Shown one piece after another: positions 36,901-50,000 of a DNA stretch of 64,000 bases. The first letter of the stretch is position 1. Each line of letters begins with the position of its first letter. A program made the position numbers and the translations under genes. Origin of the DNA: Tubiluchus corallicola (lineage: Eukaryota; Priapulida; Priapulimorpha; Priapulimorphida; Tubiluchidae); assembly GCA_030141605.1 (NCBI GenBank), contig JAQGDQ010000051.1, forward strand, positions 642,628 to 706,627. The letters are read 5' to 3'. A model generated the notes under the pieces. It ran no database searches. It saw nothing but the letters and a program-made list of their open reading frames with translations, and had not been told where the DNA came from.

Positions 36901-38093
36901 GTAAGAGTGACTAAGGTTATTCTGGTGGGATGTGACTTGCCAATAATGTTTGCAAAAAAATATATAAAAGAATGACACCATCTTAAATAAAATATTTTGT
37001 GATTTTCATCCCTTTGCTATTAGTATCTCCTCTGTTTAATTCAAAGCAGAGTCAGTATGTATTATTATTCTTTTTAAATTTCGTAGGAAAGAGATTACCG
37101 TTACGTTTACTTTACATTTATTTAGCATAGTGAAATATACAGACTGGCTTTATCTACATTTTTTGTCAGGCTTTATCTACAGTTTTTCAGCTAGGGTCAC
37201 AATCTTTGATATGTAATTAGATGGACTCAAGTTCTTATGCACGACTGAATTTGGATAGTAAAAAATTCCGCTAGGGGCCAAAAACCAATATTTATTGTAC
37301 ACGGGTAATTAACAATTAGCAAGCTAAACGTTTTAGGCAACTTGTTTCATGGACAAATCATTGCAATCGTACACCCAATTGCCTAGTCACCTATAGGTGG
37401 TTTAATTTAACAACAAGGTTTAATTTAACAACAATCCTGTTAACACCGTACATTACTGGAACAGGTTAGTGTCGCTAAACCCAACATATAAAATGGTAGG
37501 TGAGTAACATACAGCCTAAAAGTTACAAGACATAGATGCACTATGTTATATGAACTTCACCAGCTTTTTAAAAGTTTTAACAAATAATTGTTTTTGTTTT
37601 TATAAAAGTACCATCACAAAATTTTTCTAGTAAAAAATACCTTTTAATCCCAAACTTTCAGTACTGCTGAATCCGTTGAAGTGTGGCATTGTACTTTCCA
37701 TTATAGGTTGCAAACTGAACAAATTATCAGTATTGAACTCCAGTGTTTTTGGTGAATGCAAAGGGTTTCCTTCTCCCCACGGTGAAGCAGTTGGATTGAG
37801 AGGTTTTACAGCTTTTGGAGCTGTAATCTTTGTCACTCCTTTGAATTACAATTAATTAATTCAAATCAACAGACACAAGTGGCTTAATGAGTTGGAGTTT
37901 TAGTTATTAGAACATGGACTCGTTTTCTTATGTTTTCATTACTTTCTTGTAAACAAAAAGAAAATATTATGTAAACATAATGTATAATATATATACTACT
38001 ATATACTATTATATAATAATAGAATAGTATAGTATAATTATATATTATAATATCACTATTAGAATAATGATAGTATAATGTATTCTATCATTG

Positions 38094-38151
<58 letters not shown>

Positions 38152-40994
38152 TTATTTGCCATAAAACAATGATAGTATAGATTATACAATGTGAAATATC
38201 ATTCAGTGATTGCCTGGGCTACACTGCTAATAGGCAAATGTGTCTGGTGCAAAAAATTAGAACTACGACAGTGGTAGGGGTGCATAAAAAACACAAGTAA
38301 TAAAGTAAAAAAAAGATATGAGCTACAATAAATACTCCTACCTAAAAAAAAACTAAAGCACACTTTTACAAATACAATCTCATATAAAATACTACATATC
38401 ATAGACATAATTAACACACGTATGTTCACATAGACACAAAGCCATCTCATGGTATAATTAAACATCCGAACAGTACAATAATTTGTGTTTATATATAAAG
38501 CAATAGGCTATATATCGTATGTACACATACATGTACATAGCTTCAAATAAACACGACAAATAGAAAACATTACAGATATTACACTACCCAAGTCTTACCA
38601 AAACGTTCAAGTACTACAGTAATACACTTAAATTTTAATGAACAACTGAATACACATAACTTTGCTTTTAATGAATTTGCGGGTAAATAAAGTTAGAATT
38701 CGAGCTGATATTATCATTTTGATGGGCTGGATATTTGAATCTTTCCATTGTGTGTTTTCTAATTAATGTTTTGAGTTTTGCTAGTGATTCAGCTCTTTTA
38801 ATTTCGACCGGTAATGAGTTCCAAAGATTTACTGCTTGCTTAGTAAATGAGTTATGACGATAAGAGTTGTTAGTCTTAATTTGCTTAATATTATGTGTTC
38901 TGGAATTTAAAACAGAGATCGCAAGAAAAGATAATTTGTTGTACCAGAATTTACGTTATGAACGTATTCGTACAGAAAAATAAGAGTGAAATAATCCTTA
39001 TGTGACTCAAGAATAGGAAATTTTGCAGCTAACCTCAATTCAGTTGCTGAACTGTACGGATTATATGACGATTTCTTATGAGACTTTTTCGTCGACTTTT
39101 GTCATTACATTTTTTACATACTGAAAGTTTGATTTTTTGTTCCTTCACCGGCTTTTTCGATTTACATAACTCACAGCTTTTCCTGCTATTGCTTGCCATT
39201 ATTACTTTCCTGCTACTCATTTTGTACGCCAAATTTACATGCGTAATTAACTCTAGCCTCGAAGCTCGTTAGGAAATGAGGCACACTCTACGACGGTCAG
39301 TACTTATCAATTCGCCGTTAAAAGTATGATGTGCTTTAATCTCCGTGGTCTTTGTATTATTATTTTAATACGTTCCATAGCACAACAAAACTTCAATGAG
39401 CCACTGCTGACTATTCACAAAATAAATCAACTTCATGGTAAAAGAACACGCAGTAAGGATGCTTATAAACATCAGCTACTTGCCAAACCCAAATGATGAA
39501 CACATTTTGAAAAAGATATACATAAAAACACTTACCACTGCCTGGAGCTTTGTCCCCAATGATTCCTTTGGTGTGACTATTGCTCTTTTCAATTGCTCTA
39601 CTGCTTACAATACTGCTGTAGCTTGAAACATGATCTGAAACTTTTGATGGAAATGTGGCAGAGTCCATGTGTCTTACAGCAAATGACTCAGTCTGGGCTG
39701 CCAAGTCAGTTAAAAAATCATCTATAAATACAACCACATAAAAACACATTAGCTTAAAGATAAAAGTGTATTCCACTACTTAAGCAACCTAAGTTATAAA
39801 CAACAGAACTGAAGACAAAATTTTAAATGCATTTATTTTACAATTCATTTGTCGCCACACACAAGTCAGGTTTGCAGCGAGTAGTTTCTAAGACCAGCAT
39901 CAGGCTTGCTAGAAGATAAATCAGAATGTAGCTCAGGTGGGAGTGGAAGACAAAAGTAAAAAAAAGTGATTAATCAGAAGAAAGGGGTAACAGAATATAA
40001 GCAAAAGTCAAAAGATCAAACACAGTAAGAGGTTCACTTAACATGTTTCAGCCAAGAATTTAATATAAGAACAATATTTAGAATCTGCATAATTCCATCT
40101 AGTGGACAATTCTTTTCCAGAATTTCATGGTGTCATACGAGGATGCAAGCATTCAACATAAAGGAAAGATGCAGTTTACAGCACATAAATGTATAGCCGA
40201 AATGAAGGACTTCGTAATGAACGACTGCAGAGTTAACAGTGAAGTATATCATGGTATGAACTGCTGCATGTTGTAGTCAAACAGTAAACTTTGTGACAAT
40301 TAATTTTGTTAGTTTAGGCAAGGCAGAAAATTTGTACGGGTGAAAACTTGTTATCCTAAGTGAGGTGCTTTGCTGATTTTTGACGAATGGCACAATAGAA
40401 GCCTTAAAGCAGGTGGAACTGTTTTTATATACCCGAAAAGACAAAAGAACGCTTGCAGTAATCATGTGCTGATTAAGCACGCATAGGTGAAAAACAGTCC
40501 TGGCAATCGCTCACCTCAACCCCAGGTCTGCTTACAAGCTGAACTGCAACCTATATCGGAGGTTCTAAATGAGTTAAGTGATAGCGACAAAGAGCATCTG
40601 AAATATGAAGCGAATTTTAAACCTTTTTTGGCGATTTTATGCAGAGCAGATTTCATGTATCACGCAAATAGTAGTATGATCTGTAATTTTGGTTTTGTAA
40701 ATAGCCAAACCAAAATGAAAATTTTCAGGACTTATTGTCACAGTTTATATAGAAGCTAGGTATGGCGTCTAGGTAATTATAATTTTAAATTTATCAATAT
40801 TTCCTAGAATACTGCCATGAGTAAGTTATGGTGCCTCCCATAGTGAGCACACACATGTATTTTTTATATTGCCAATAATATACATCCCAGTCAAAGGTTT
40901 GTCAAGTGTTTTATTAAATACTATGTTAGTCGTATGTTAAGTTTTTGGCACACCGAGCGCAATTTAATGTTAAATCACCAATGACTTTAATTCG

Positions 40995-41039
<45 letters not shown>

Positions 41040-44000
41040 ACTAAGCTGTGGTACTTATCAGTTAAAAAAATGGATATAAAATTTTTGCAAGAAGATCAGT
41101 GAGAAAAAATGCTATGATAAGAAACTAAAAGACAATTGTTAATATGGCCAGAGACTGCATCAAATTAGAAAGCAATGATTTTTATTTTTTAAACCAAGCA
41201 CAACTGCAATCAATATTAGATTACATTATTACATGTTAATCAGTAAGAATGTACTGCTTGTATATTTTATAAGAATTATTTGGTTTTATTGTGATTTGAT
41301 ATTACTGATTAGGCTCATTACTTTTTGATTATAGTTTTCATTACTAACTGTGTGTCGTATCATTATCTGTTTTCTTTGTTTATCCCTCTATAATTATTTT
41401 GATTGATAACGTTTTTTTAAATGAAATACTTATGTATGTATATTAAGAATGTTAGAAATAAAATTACATTAGTAATAACAACTTATGAATACATTATGAT
41501 TATTTTTAACAGGTTACAGCATTACAAATAGACAAGTTCTTAATTTATGTAGTTGCATGCCCTATACTCCGTTGCAAAAATACTGAACACATTACTCAAT
41601 GTTACTGTGATGACATCACCAAGTTAAAGGTCACATGATCAGAAAACTATGTGGTGCACTCGGAAAAGCAATTAATTCTAGGTAAGTTCATACATTTGCT
41701 CACTTAATTACGTGATTATTTCACAAAATCAGTCAAAATGTCATTCCAGGATATGTTCCTTGAAGTTTTGCTGAAAAACTGAGTGAGACTGGGTTTTTAA
41801 TTTACGGGAATACTAAAGTGTAAAACAATGTAAGTTTAGAACATTTGCTGTGTCTTATTAAAGCGATTTCATCGACAATTTTTAATCGATATGTTTCACG
41901 AACTCCTAAAGGTGAATTTTTATGTTTAAGAATTCCTGCTTTCACCCTGTGATCGGTTTTCACAAGCGCTACGCCATATTTGGTACATTTCTTTCCATGG
42001 TGGCATAAGCTATGACATCATCTCGTCCTCACGTATAGCCTGAGCAATTAAATACTAGTATATGCAGAAAACAGTGCAGTTTCTCACTGTTTTTAGGGAA
42101 CAATGTCTAAGTTGACTGCTAAAAATCAATACATACAGTAAATAGCAGGAACACGGAGAGTAATAGAATAATTTTACTAATTTGTAAACAGCAGAGCTTC
42201 TCTGCTAGAATTCAATGTTTGCGTACTTTTCCTGTCTTAGTTGTTAACACTTGGCCTCTAACAACATTCATCCATTTTCTTGTGATATAAAAATGTAATA
42301 ACTTGCTCCCTCAATGCTACCCATACTTAGTTGCATATATTACGTGAAATTCCTAAAGCCATTTACACAAGGATTTACCATCATTAAATGCACAACAGAA
42401 AGTAGTAGCCAGCTGGCCAATATTCATTTATTCTCAGGAAAATAATATGATGATTGTATGTGAAAATCATTCACAAACATGAAAATGTGAATGAGACATG
42501 GAATTTAAAAAATAGAGAAAATAAAGTATTTTTATTAAGTCAAGCTTATTGGCATAAAATAAATGAAATTTATTAAACCTATAATGATGGTCTTTCTTTA
42601 CCTGCTAATCTTAAATCATTTAATTTTGGTTTTCAGTGGCATTGTGAAAGCATTTACAAAGAGGTGGCTATGGGTGTAGAAGCGCCCCCTACCGCCCTTT
42701 CCCCAAGCTTAGGGTGTGATTTTTCTTGCACCCAAGGCATTTTAGAGGTGGCCTAAAATGAAACAAATTGTAGAAACTACGTTATGGAATCATGAGTAGA
42801 CAGTGTAGATAGCTAAAAATAACGCTACTGTTGCTTTTATATGAATTCTAAACTACTAAGCAAAGCACCACACTTGCTACTAAATGATCAATCAATGATC
42901 ACTGAATGTGGGTGACTTAGTAAGCTTGGAGATTATGCTTAGTTTTATACATGTAAGTATTGGAATTAGATCAATTAACAGGATACACTTAAACCAGTTT
43001 ATAAATATAACACAGCAGTAAAGTAATTCCAGCCTTGCAACCACAGCCAGGGTCTGAATTACAGTCACTGTTCACTGTTCTGTAATCAGTGCAGTCCCTT
43101 TTCGCGGACAGAAGCATACTGAGAGCTGGTTTAAATGCTTTTATAGGCAGTGTGTCCAGTACTGTGACATCAATGATCACAATGAGTGATCCCATTCTCC
43201 AGACCAAAAAATGCACTGGAAAATGATTCCTCAGTGTGATCACCATTACTGTGACAGCTGTATGGGAAGCACACATGTCTCCTTGTGTGGCCTATATAGT
43301 AGGTATCGCAGCCTGGGCAGCAATATTGGTAGATCACCTAGTAAGTACATACAGCATCACAAACTTTAGGTATCAGAGCCTAGCATAACTTGTGCATTGG
43401 AATACACCATTCTAAGACTGAGAACACAGACCACGTTTACATGTCATAGCAGACTGAGCAATAATCAAGAGAAAAAAGGAAGAATAATTCATTACTTTAC
43501 TCAAGAGCACCACTGTGGACCATAAGAGAAAATGTGATGTAACTTTTTTTACATAAAAAGCTTTTTTAATAGAGGATAATTTCTGGAAACAGACAGAAAT
43601 TAGAATATTACAGCTTAGCATGAGTTTCAGAGAATAGAGTGGGTTTTTGACGTGCTCAGCAATGCGATAATTAAGCTGGCCAGAAGGTTTTTCTAATGTA
43701 CCGGCTGCCACATTTGTGGCATTATATTTATAGATTCCCCATAATAGCTGCTCACTACCAGATCGCTCAAATGCAGAATTGAGCACAAGCTACAAACACT
43801 TGTAAACACTGGAGTGGTAGATGCTTTCCTAAATATTAGACTAATACTTTTTACATGATTGCTGGTTATGTACTGTAACTTGACAAGCCTCTTGCTATTT
43901 TCTGGATTAGAATCATTTTCAAGATGAGTACTATTACATTTAGGTGGTGAACTACTTTCCACGATAATTAAGCTCAAACGACATCAATACCTTAACTTCA

Positions 44001-47000
44001 CTCGTTTATTTTTGTATAAAATTCTGTATCACTGTTGAGGCCGAAGTTGCTTGCTTTGTTAGTAATATTTTTTATTTCACAATTCAAATAGTGTTTTGAG
44101 GAAGACAACAGGATAGCCCTATGCACCAACAAGTTTACGGAAGCACATCTGTATTTGTTAACTACACAAGACCGTTTATTACATAAAGATAAAATGGATT
44201 TTCTATAAACCAAAAATTATTAATGCTTACTATTGTCAAAGTCGACTAGCCCATTGAAATTCAACACATTGGTGTTGGTTGTTTAGTACATAAATCGTAA
44301 GCTGAGGTTTAAATGATTTAACGTAAACTAACATGAATATTCTCACTGAAAGCCAAGAATGTCTTACGAACGTATCACCTGTAAAATCAGCAATCAACTA
44401 CTATGGGAAGCCTAATGTGATTTATAAGTGAAGAGCATGCCACTTATAACTGTCACGGATGTGGCATCCACTATATAAGGCAAACTGCCTGCCAGTTTAA
44501 TTATCACACTGATGAACACAAGTCAAATATTGTCTAAAGCTCATGCTATGCTCTGTGCTGCCACCAGGTTAGTTACAAGAACAAAAAAAAGATAACATAT
44601 CTCCAGCTGTTTTGCAAACTACACGAGACACCCATTTAACAAAGAATCAAATTTAAAATTTAAAACCAATTATAAATGTTAGAGCACAGAATTTTTAATG
44701 ACAAAGCATCAGCTTATCTTAAGGAACTGATTTGCAAATACATCCTCGACACACCCATACATCAACTAACAAGTTCGAACTTGTTGTACTGCTCAATAAG
44801 CACAATAAAATGTAAACCAATGGAGGTTTCTCTGTGACTGCTCCAGTCCTGTGGAACAAAATTCCAGTACCGACTGCTTAACTGTAGTAATGTAGAAACT
44901 TTTAAAGCTAAATTTAAGATGTATATTTTCTATGAATATTTCACTTAATCAGTTCATTTATAAGGAATTTTACTACACTATGTATTATTAATGTTTTAAC
45001 TTGTTTGTATCTCATGATGTAACTTTGCAAGTTTACCTAAGTAAATTTATCATCAATGTCTTAACATGCATTTCATCGTGCTTTTATATATCAATTGTAG
45101 GCCTTTAGGTATTAATTACTTTTACTTGCAAGCAAAGCTGTGTAGTGCAGTGTAGCACTGTAAAAATCAATAAATATTATTATTATAACTTCTTCTGATG
45201 AATTGATAAAGCTACTACCAGATAAGAACTGCTTATAAAAGAAGCATTAAACACAAAGGAGTTACATCCTAACTTGATAGTAAGATTTGAGGTCAAATAT
45301 ATAAATTATTGTTATAAAATTTAATGTTTTTTGCTGACTTCGGTTACTCTCTTTTGCAAGGAGTAATGCTTGTGGATTAAGTAGCAAATTGCTTTTCTTT
45401 CTGTTTCAGATTTTTTAATTATTCATATTGTTCAATCTTTGATAGCATGTAGAAATGTTTTAACATTCAGCTAAATTTGATAAAATGCGAAGTTTGGAAA
45501 GATTCAAATGTATAAATTAATGATGATCATTAACAAGTCTGATGTGCTAATGAAATATAGATTTATACTGCTCCCTTCATGTGTATATTTGAAACTGTAG
45601 CCACACTTTATTAATAAAATAATTAATTTTCTAGTAAATTAGAAGTTTACATACTTGTAATCCAGTAGACAAACTTGACAAAGTTTTTTTTATTGAATTT
45701 GTTTGTTCATTACGCGTACTTGATAAAAGCCAAGCTAGCAAGGTTAAGCATTTTTGTAACAACAATGATTTAAAACTTGATGAAACTTGTGCCAACATTG
45801 TTTAATTTAGTGCACATTTTAGTAGTTTATAACTTCCAAATTTTTCTTTATACATGGACGAAGTGAATCGTACATGCTTATTACTCAGAGCGTGATGAGT
45901 AATATCACTGGATGTGATGAAAATGAAACAATAATTGAATCCAATAAGAAGTGAAATGATAATTTTCATAACAGGCTGCAAGACCCTTTGAATAAAAACT
46001 CAAAATTCACTATCAAGCTCCATAGTACTTGTGTAACAAATTATACATAGAAAAGCCATATTAACAAGGACTTGAAGAAGAGGACTGGGTGTGATGCAAC
46101 AGAATCTTAAACTGAGCTTGAGTCCTAAAAGGCATTCATAATAACCATTACTTAACTTTCAAAACTGATTTTAATTTTCGGGGATAATTGTATTCCAAGG
46201 GACCCTAAAAATCAGTGCAGAGCAGTTGAGTTGAAGTCAAAACTTTTAAAAATTTTTAGGTACAAACTGATAAGCAAGCATCAGAGGTGCAGCTTTGTAT
46301 TACTTAAGCATTTCTGATTTACATGCAGCAGGTGCTCAACATCACAATGATTTCTTTAAGTCTTTCACTGCACAGTGACATGTTATCTTGGCAGCTGCAA
46401 ATGTCGTCGGAGATAAACCTAGCTTTCGTGATGATGTGCTTTTAAAATGTCCTATAATGGCAATAGAGAAAGACCCTAACGAGCATGGAATTCACTTGAT
46501 ATCTATTCAACAAAGCCTTAAGAGCTCTTTGCAAACTCTTACAAGAACTTTTGAAAATATAAACTCACTCCTGTGCCTGCTTCCTTATTTGGAAATCATG
46601 AGAAAGGGAAGAGTGTTCTGTTGACAAAACTACCATGATATGCTTCAACATGTCTGGGACTAACAGAGCTGGAAATCATTGATAGCAGAAATACATTACA
46701 TCATATAACTTGGTCAATGAGGGTACAGCAAAACACCTCAGACTTTCCCTTTGTCACTTTCTCAATGTAACATCCAACCTAGATAGCATTTGACAAATAC
46801 TTGCCAGGTTCAGTCAAATCACATGAAAGGAGATGATGTGCCACTCCACAACACCACAAACTATTTTGTGATTCTCCTCTCCAACAACAAGACACTCTGA
46901 TGAAGAGTGACTACAAGAAGCATAATCAAAGTGCTGTGCGGCATTGGTCAGGAATCCCCACTTCTGCATCTGATTGGTGAAGAACACTGTCAGTGCGACA

Positions 47001-50000
47001 GTAAGGAAAAAACTCACATTAGCATTGTGAGCTACCTTTTCTTGATTCATGAGGATAAAAGCTATATGATCTTACAATATAGAAAAAGAACCTTAACTGT
47101 GTTGAAAATTGCTTCAAAAGGTGCATATTAAGTTCAAAACTAGAGGCTACAATTTTGCAAATTAAAAAAATTGCACAAGTTTGCTAGCTAGGCATTAAGA
47201 ATGTTCTTGAAACGGATATCCTGATACACATATTTCAGCAAAAACTGTTGTTCATACTAATTTTGATGGTTACTTAAAAGTTCTACTGGATTATTGAGTA
47301 GAAAGTATTTTAAAAATTGAACCACCTAATTTTCCCCAAAGTAAAATTTGCAAGGTCATACTATATGTTACAGGGGTTTTTAACCATAAAATGCCTAGAC
47401 TAAAAGGCAAAATAATAAAAGTTTTCAATAAAAGCCATTATCATTTCATATTTTTCCAACAAATTATTCTATTCCATCTGGCATTAGAAATGCAACAACA
47501 AAGCTTTTATAGTAACTTTGTATAGTAACCAATGGCAATAATGCATTGTTGATAAGGACAAAGGCATCTGCATGCAAGCAAAAAAAAAAAAAAAAAAAAA
47601 AAGAAAATCATAATACCAGACAGATATCAAACCTATATTACTGTCCAAAAATATGCAAAGATACATTCATATAATAAAAATGTTAAATGCTAACCAGAAT
47701 TTGCTGTTTCACTAGGATGGTCCCAAATGATTGGTGGAGACTCTTTACCATGGTCACTAGAGCTGCTGGACACTGGACTAGCTGTGTAAATTCTATGATG
47801 CCAGGCTATTAACATACAAAAAGCAATCATGCAATACAGTAAACATAGAAAATATCTTTAAATAAGCAAGCAACATACACTTATACATACTGAACGTGCA
47901 GGAACATGTAAGCAAGTGCACTCTCAATTACAAAAACATGACTTGCGTGGTTTCCTCATGAAACTAGAAGGGCACTCATCAAAGAGCAGACCTCTGTCAA
48001 AGGCTGCACAGTATACCTACTAATTACACAGCCTCTCAGTTAAGAAGTCACCAGTAACTGCTTCTATGTTTTACTCGAACCATTACAGTAACACAATTAT
48101 ACACATGTAAAGTGAGCAAAGGTTCAAAGTATAAGTGATGACATTACTACAATAGGCATTCTTAATTATAGCTTCCAAGAGGAAACTCCTCGAAAAAGCA
48201 CCTAGAAATAATCCATTGTCATTTATTCTGCTGGGCGTGCTTTCCTATCTTTTAGCTTAAAAAAGATCTATCCTATCTTGTAGTCTAATTCAATTCCTGT
48301 ATGTTTCTTTTTCCAAAGAGGTATAAAACTCCCTCCAACACCCAAGACATCCTGCAGGAAAGTTTTTTCTACATCGCATTTGTCAAGTTTTTTTAAAATG
48401 GGCCTGTGGAAAAAATTAAATGCATTCTTCCCTGCCGTATGTCACCCCCCCCCCCACAAAGTTGTGAAAAACGGTGAAGCAGTCTTTGCTCAATTTTAGT
48501 AACCAGCTAGTTAACTGACAAACAAACTAACTGCGATGGGAACATAATCTTCTTGGCAGAGTGTAATAATCCAATGAAACTTTAAATAGATAGTGTCAAT
48601 TTAGTACACAAAATAATACAAAGTAAGAAATTGCAAGTAATATTAACTGAAATGAGCCCTACTTTATTCTGGTTTCAGAAGTTTGTGATTTGAATCATTG
48701 AGAATTATAGAATAAAAAATATACCTACATGATTAATCACGTTATGAGTGAGAGTTGATGCTGTTGCTATAGTTATTGTATATTTCACTATAATACGTCT
48801 GTGTTATGACTCTCCAGGTTGAATTAAACAGCTAAAGTCAATAACACAAAAACTGTAGTGTCCTGAGCCCCAAGGTGGGTATTTGATGTAATTTGAAGGT
48901 TTGCATAATTTATAAGGTCACTCATGGAAGATGCTAAAAACTATATCAGGAAAAGTCATCAGCTAAATCAAAAATCAGTAGATGGATTACTTTACGAATC
49001 TTAAAAAATGACAGTTCCACTATTAACGAATTATTAAATTTATTTAGGAAATGTTTTGAAAGTGGCCTTACTCCTGCAACATGGAATAGTTCCATAATAA
49101 ACTACCTTTTGTTGTTTTATAGACTTTTATAAAGTTTTTGATAGCACTGACAAAGACTTTTTTGTTTTATAAGAAATGCAGGGTAAACTGGAAAACTGTA
49201 ATGCTATTAAATCTTTATATAATGATCACGTGTTAAATTAAATAATAAGCTCTTGGCACGGTTCTTCACGGAATTAGGTGTTAAACAAAGAGATAACGTT
49301 TCTATACATAAGCGGATTGGCTGAAGAAACAAAATGCTCTCAGCTTCGTGTTAAACTAACTGAAAACCTTTTTGTTGATATACTACTATATACTGATGAT
49401 ACTGTACTTACAGCTGAGTCACCTGAAAAGTTGCAAAAATGTTAGCAAAGAATGGCGACTAAATTTGAATGAAAAAAGACCAACGTAGAGCATTTCAGAA
49501 GCAAAATGATGCCAAAAACTCAATTCTGTTTTACTTGTGGGTCTAGTACTTTATCAGTTAAAACTCAGTACAAGTAAACAAGAGCTATTTTGGCCGACTC
49601 AGTTAGTCGTGCTTTAGGGTCAATCATTGCCAAATTATATACGTACAAAGGATTATATTTGTTTGATGTAAGTATTTCCTCAATACTTAATTATGTGCTG
49701 GTATATGGGTTTATAGGTTTCAGTCCATGTGAAAAGATTGATGCTATCCAAAATAGGGCCATTCTGTCATGGGGGTTCACAGGTTCACCCCGAATAAGGC
49801 AGTTAACGGTGAAGCCAGTTGGACTCCTAGTACCATAAGGAGAAAAACTAATATACTTCGATTTTGGAATAGAATGATGAAATTTGATTAAAACCGATTA
49901 ACTAAAACAGTTTTCCACTGGGATTGGAATTTGTGCGTCAACAAAAATGTCAAAAAATGGTCCTATGATGTAAGAGATTTTCTCTGACTGTAGCTTGCAA

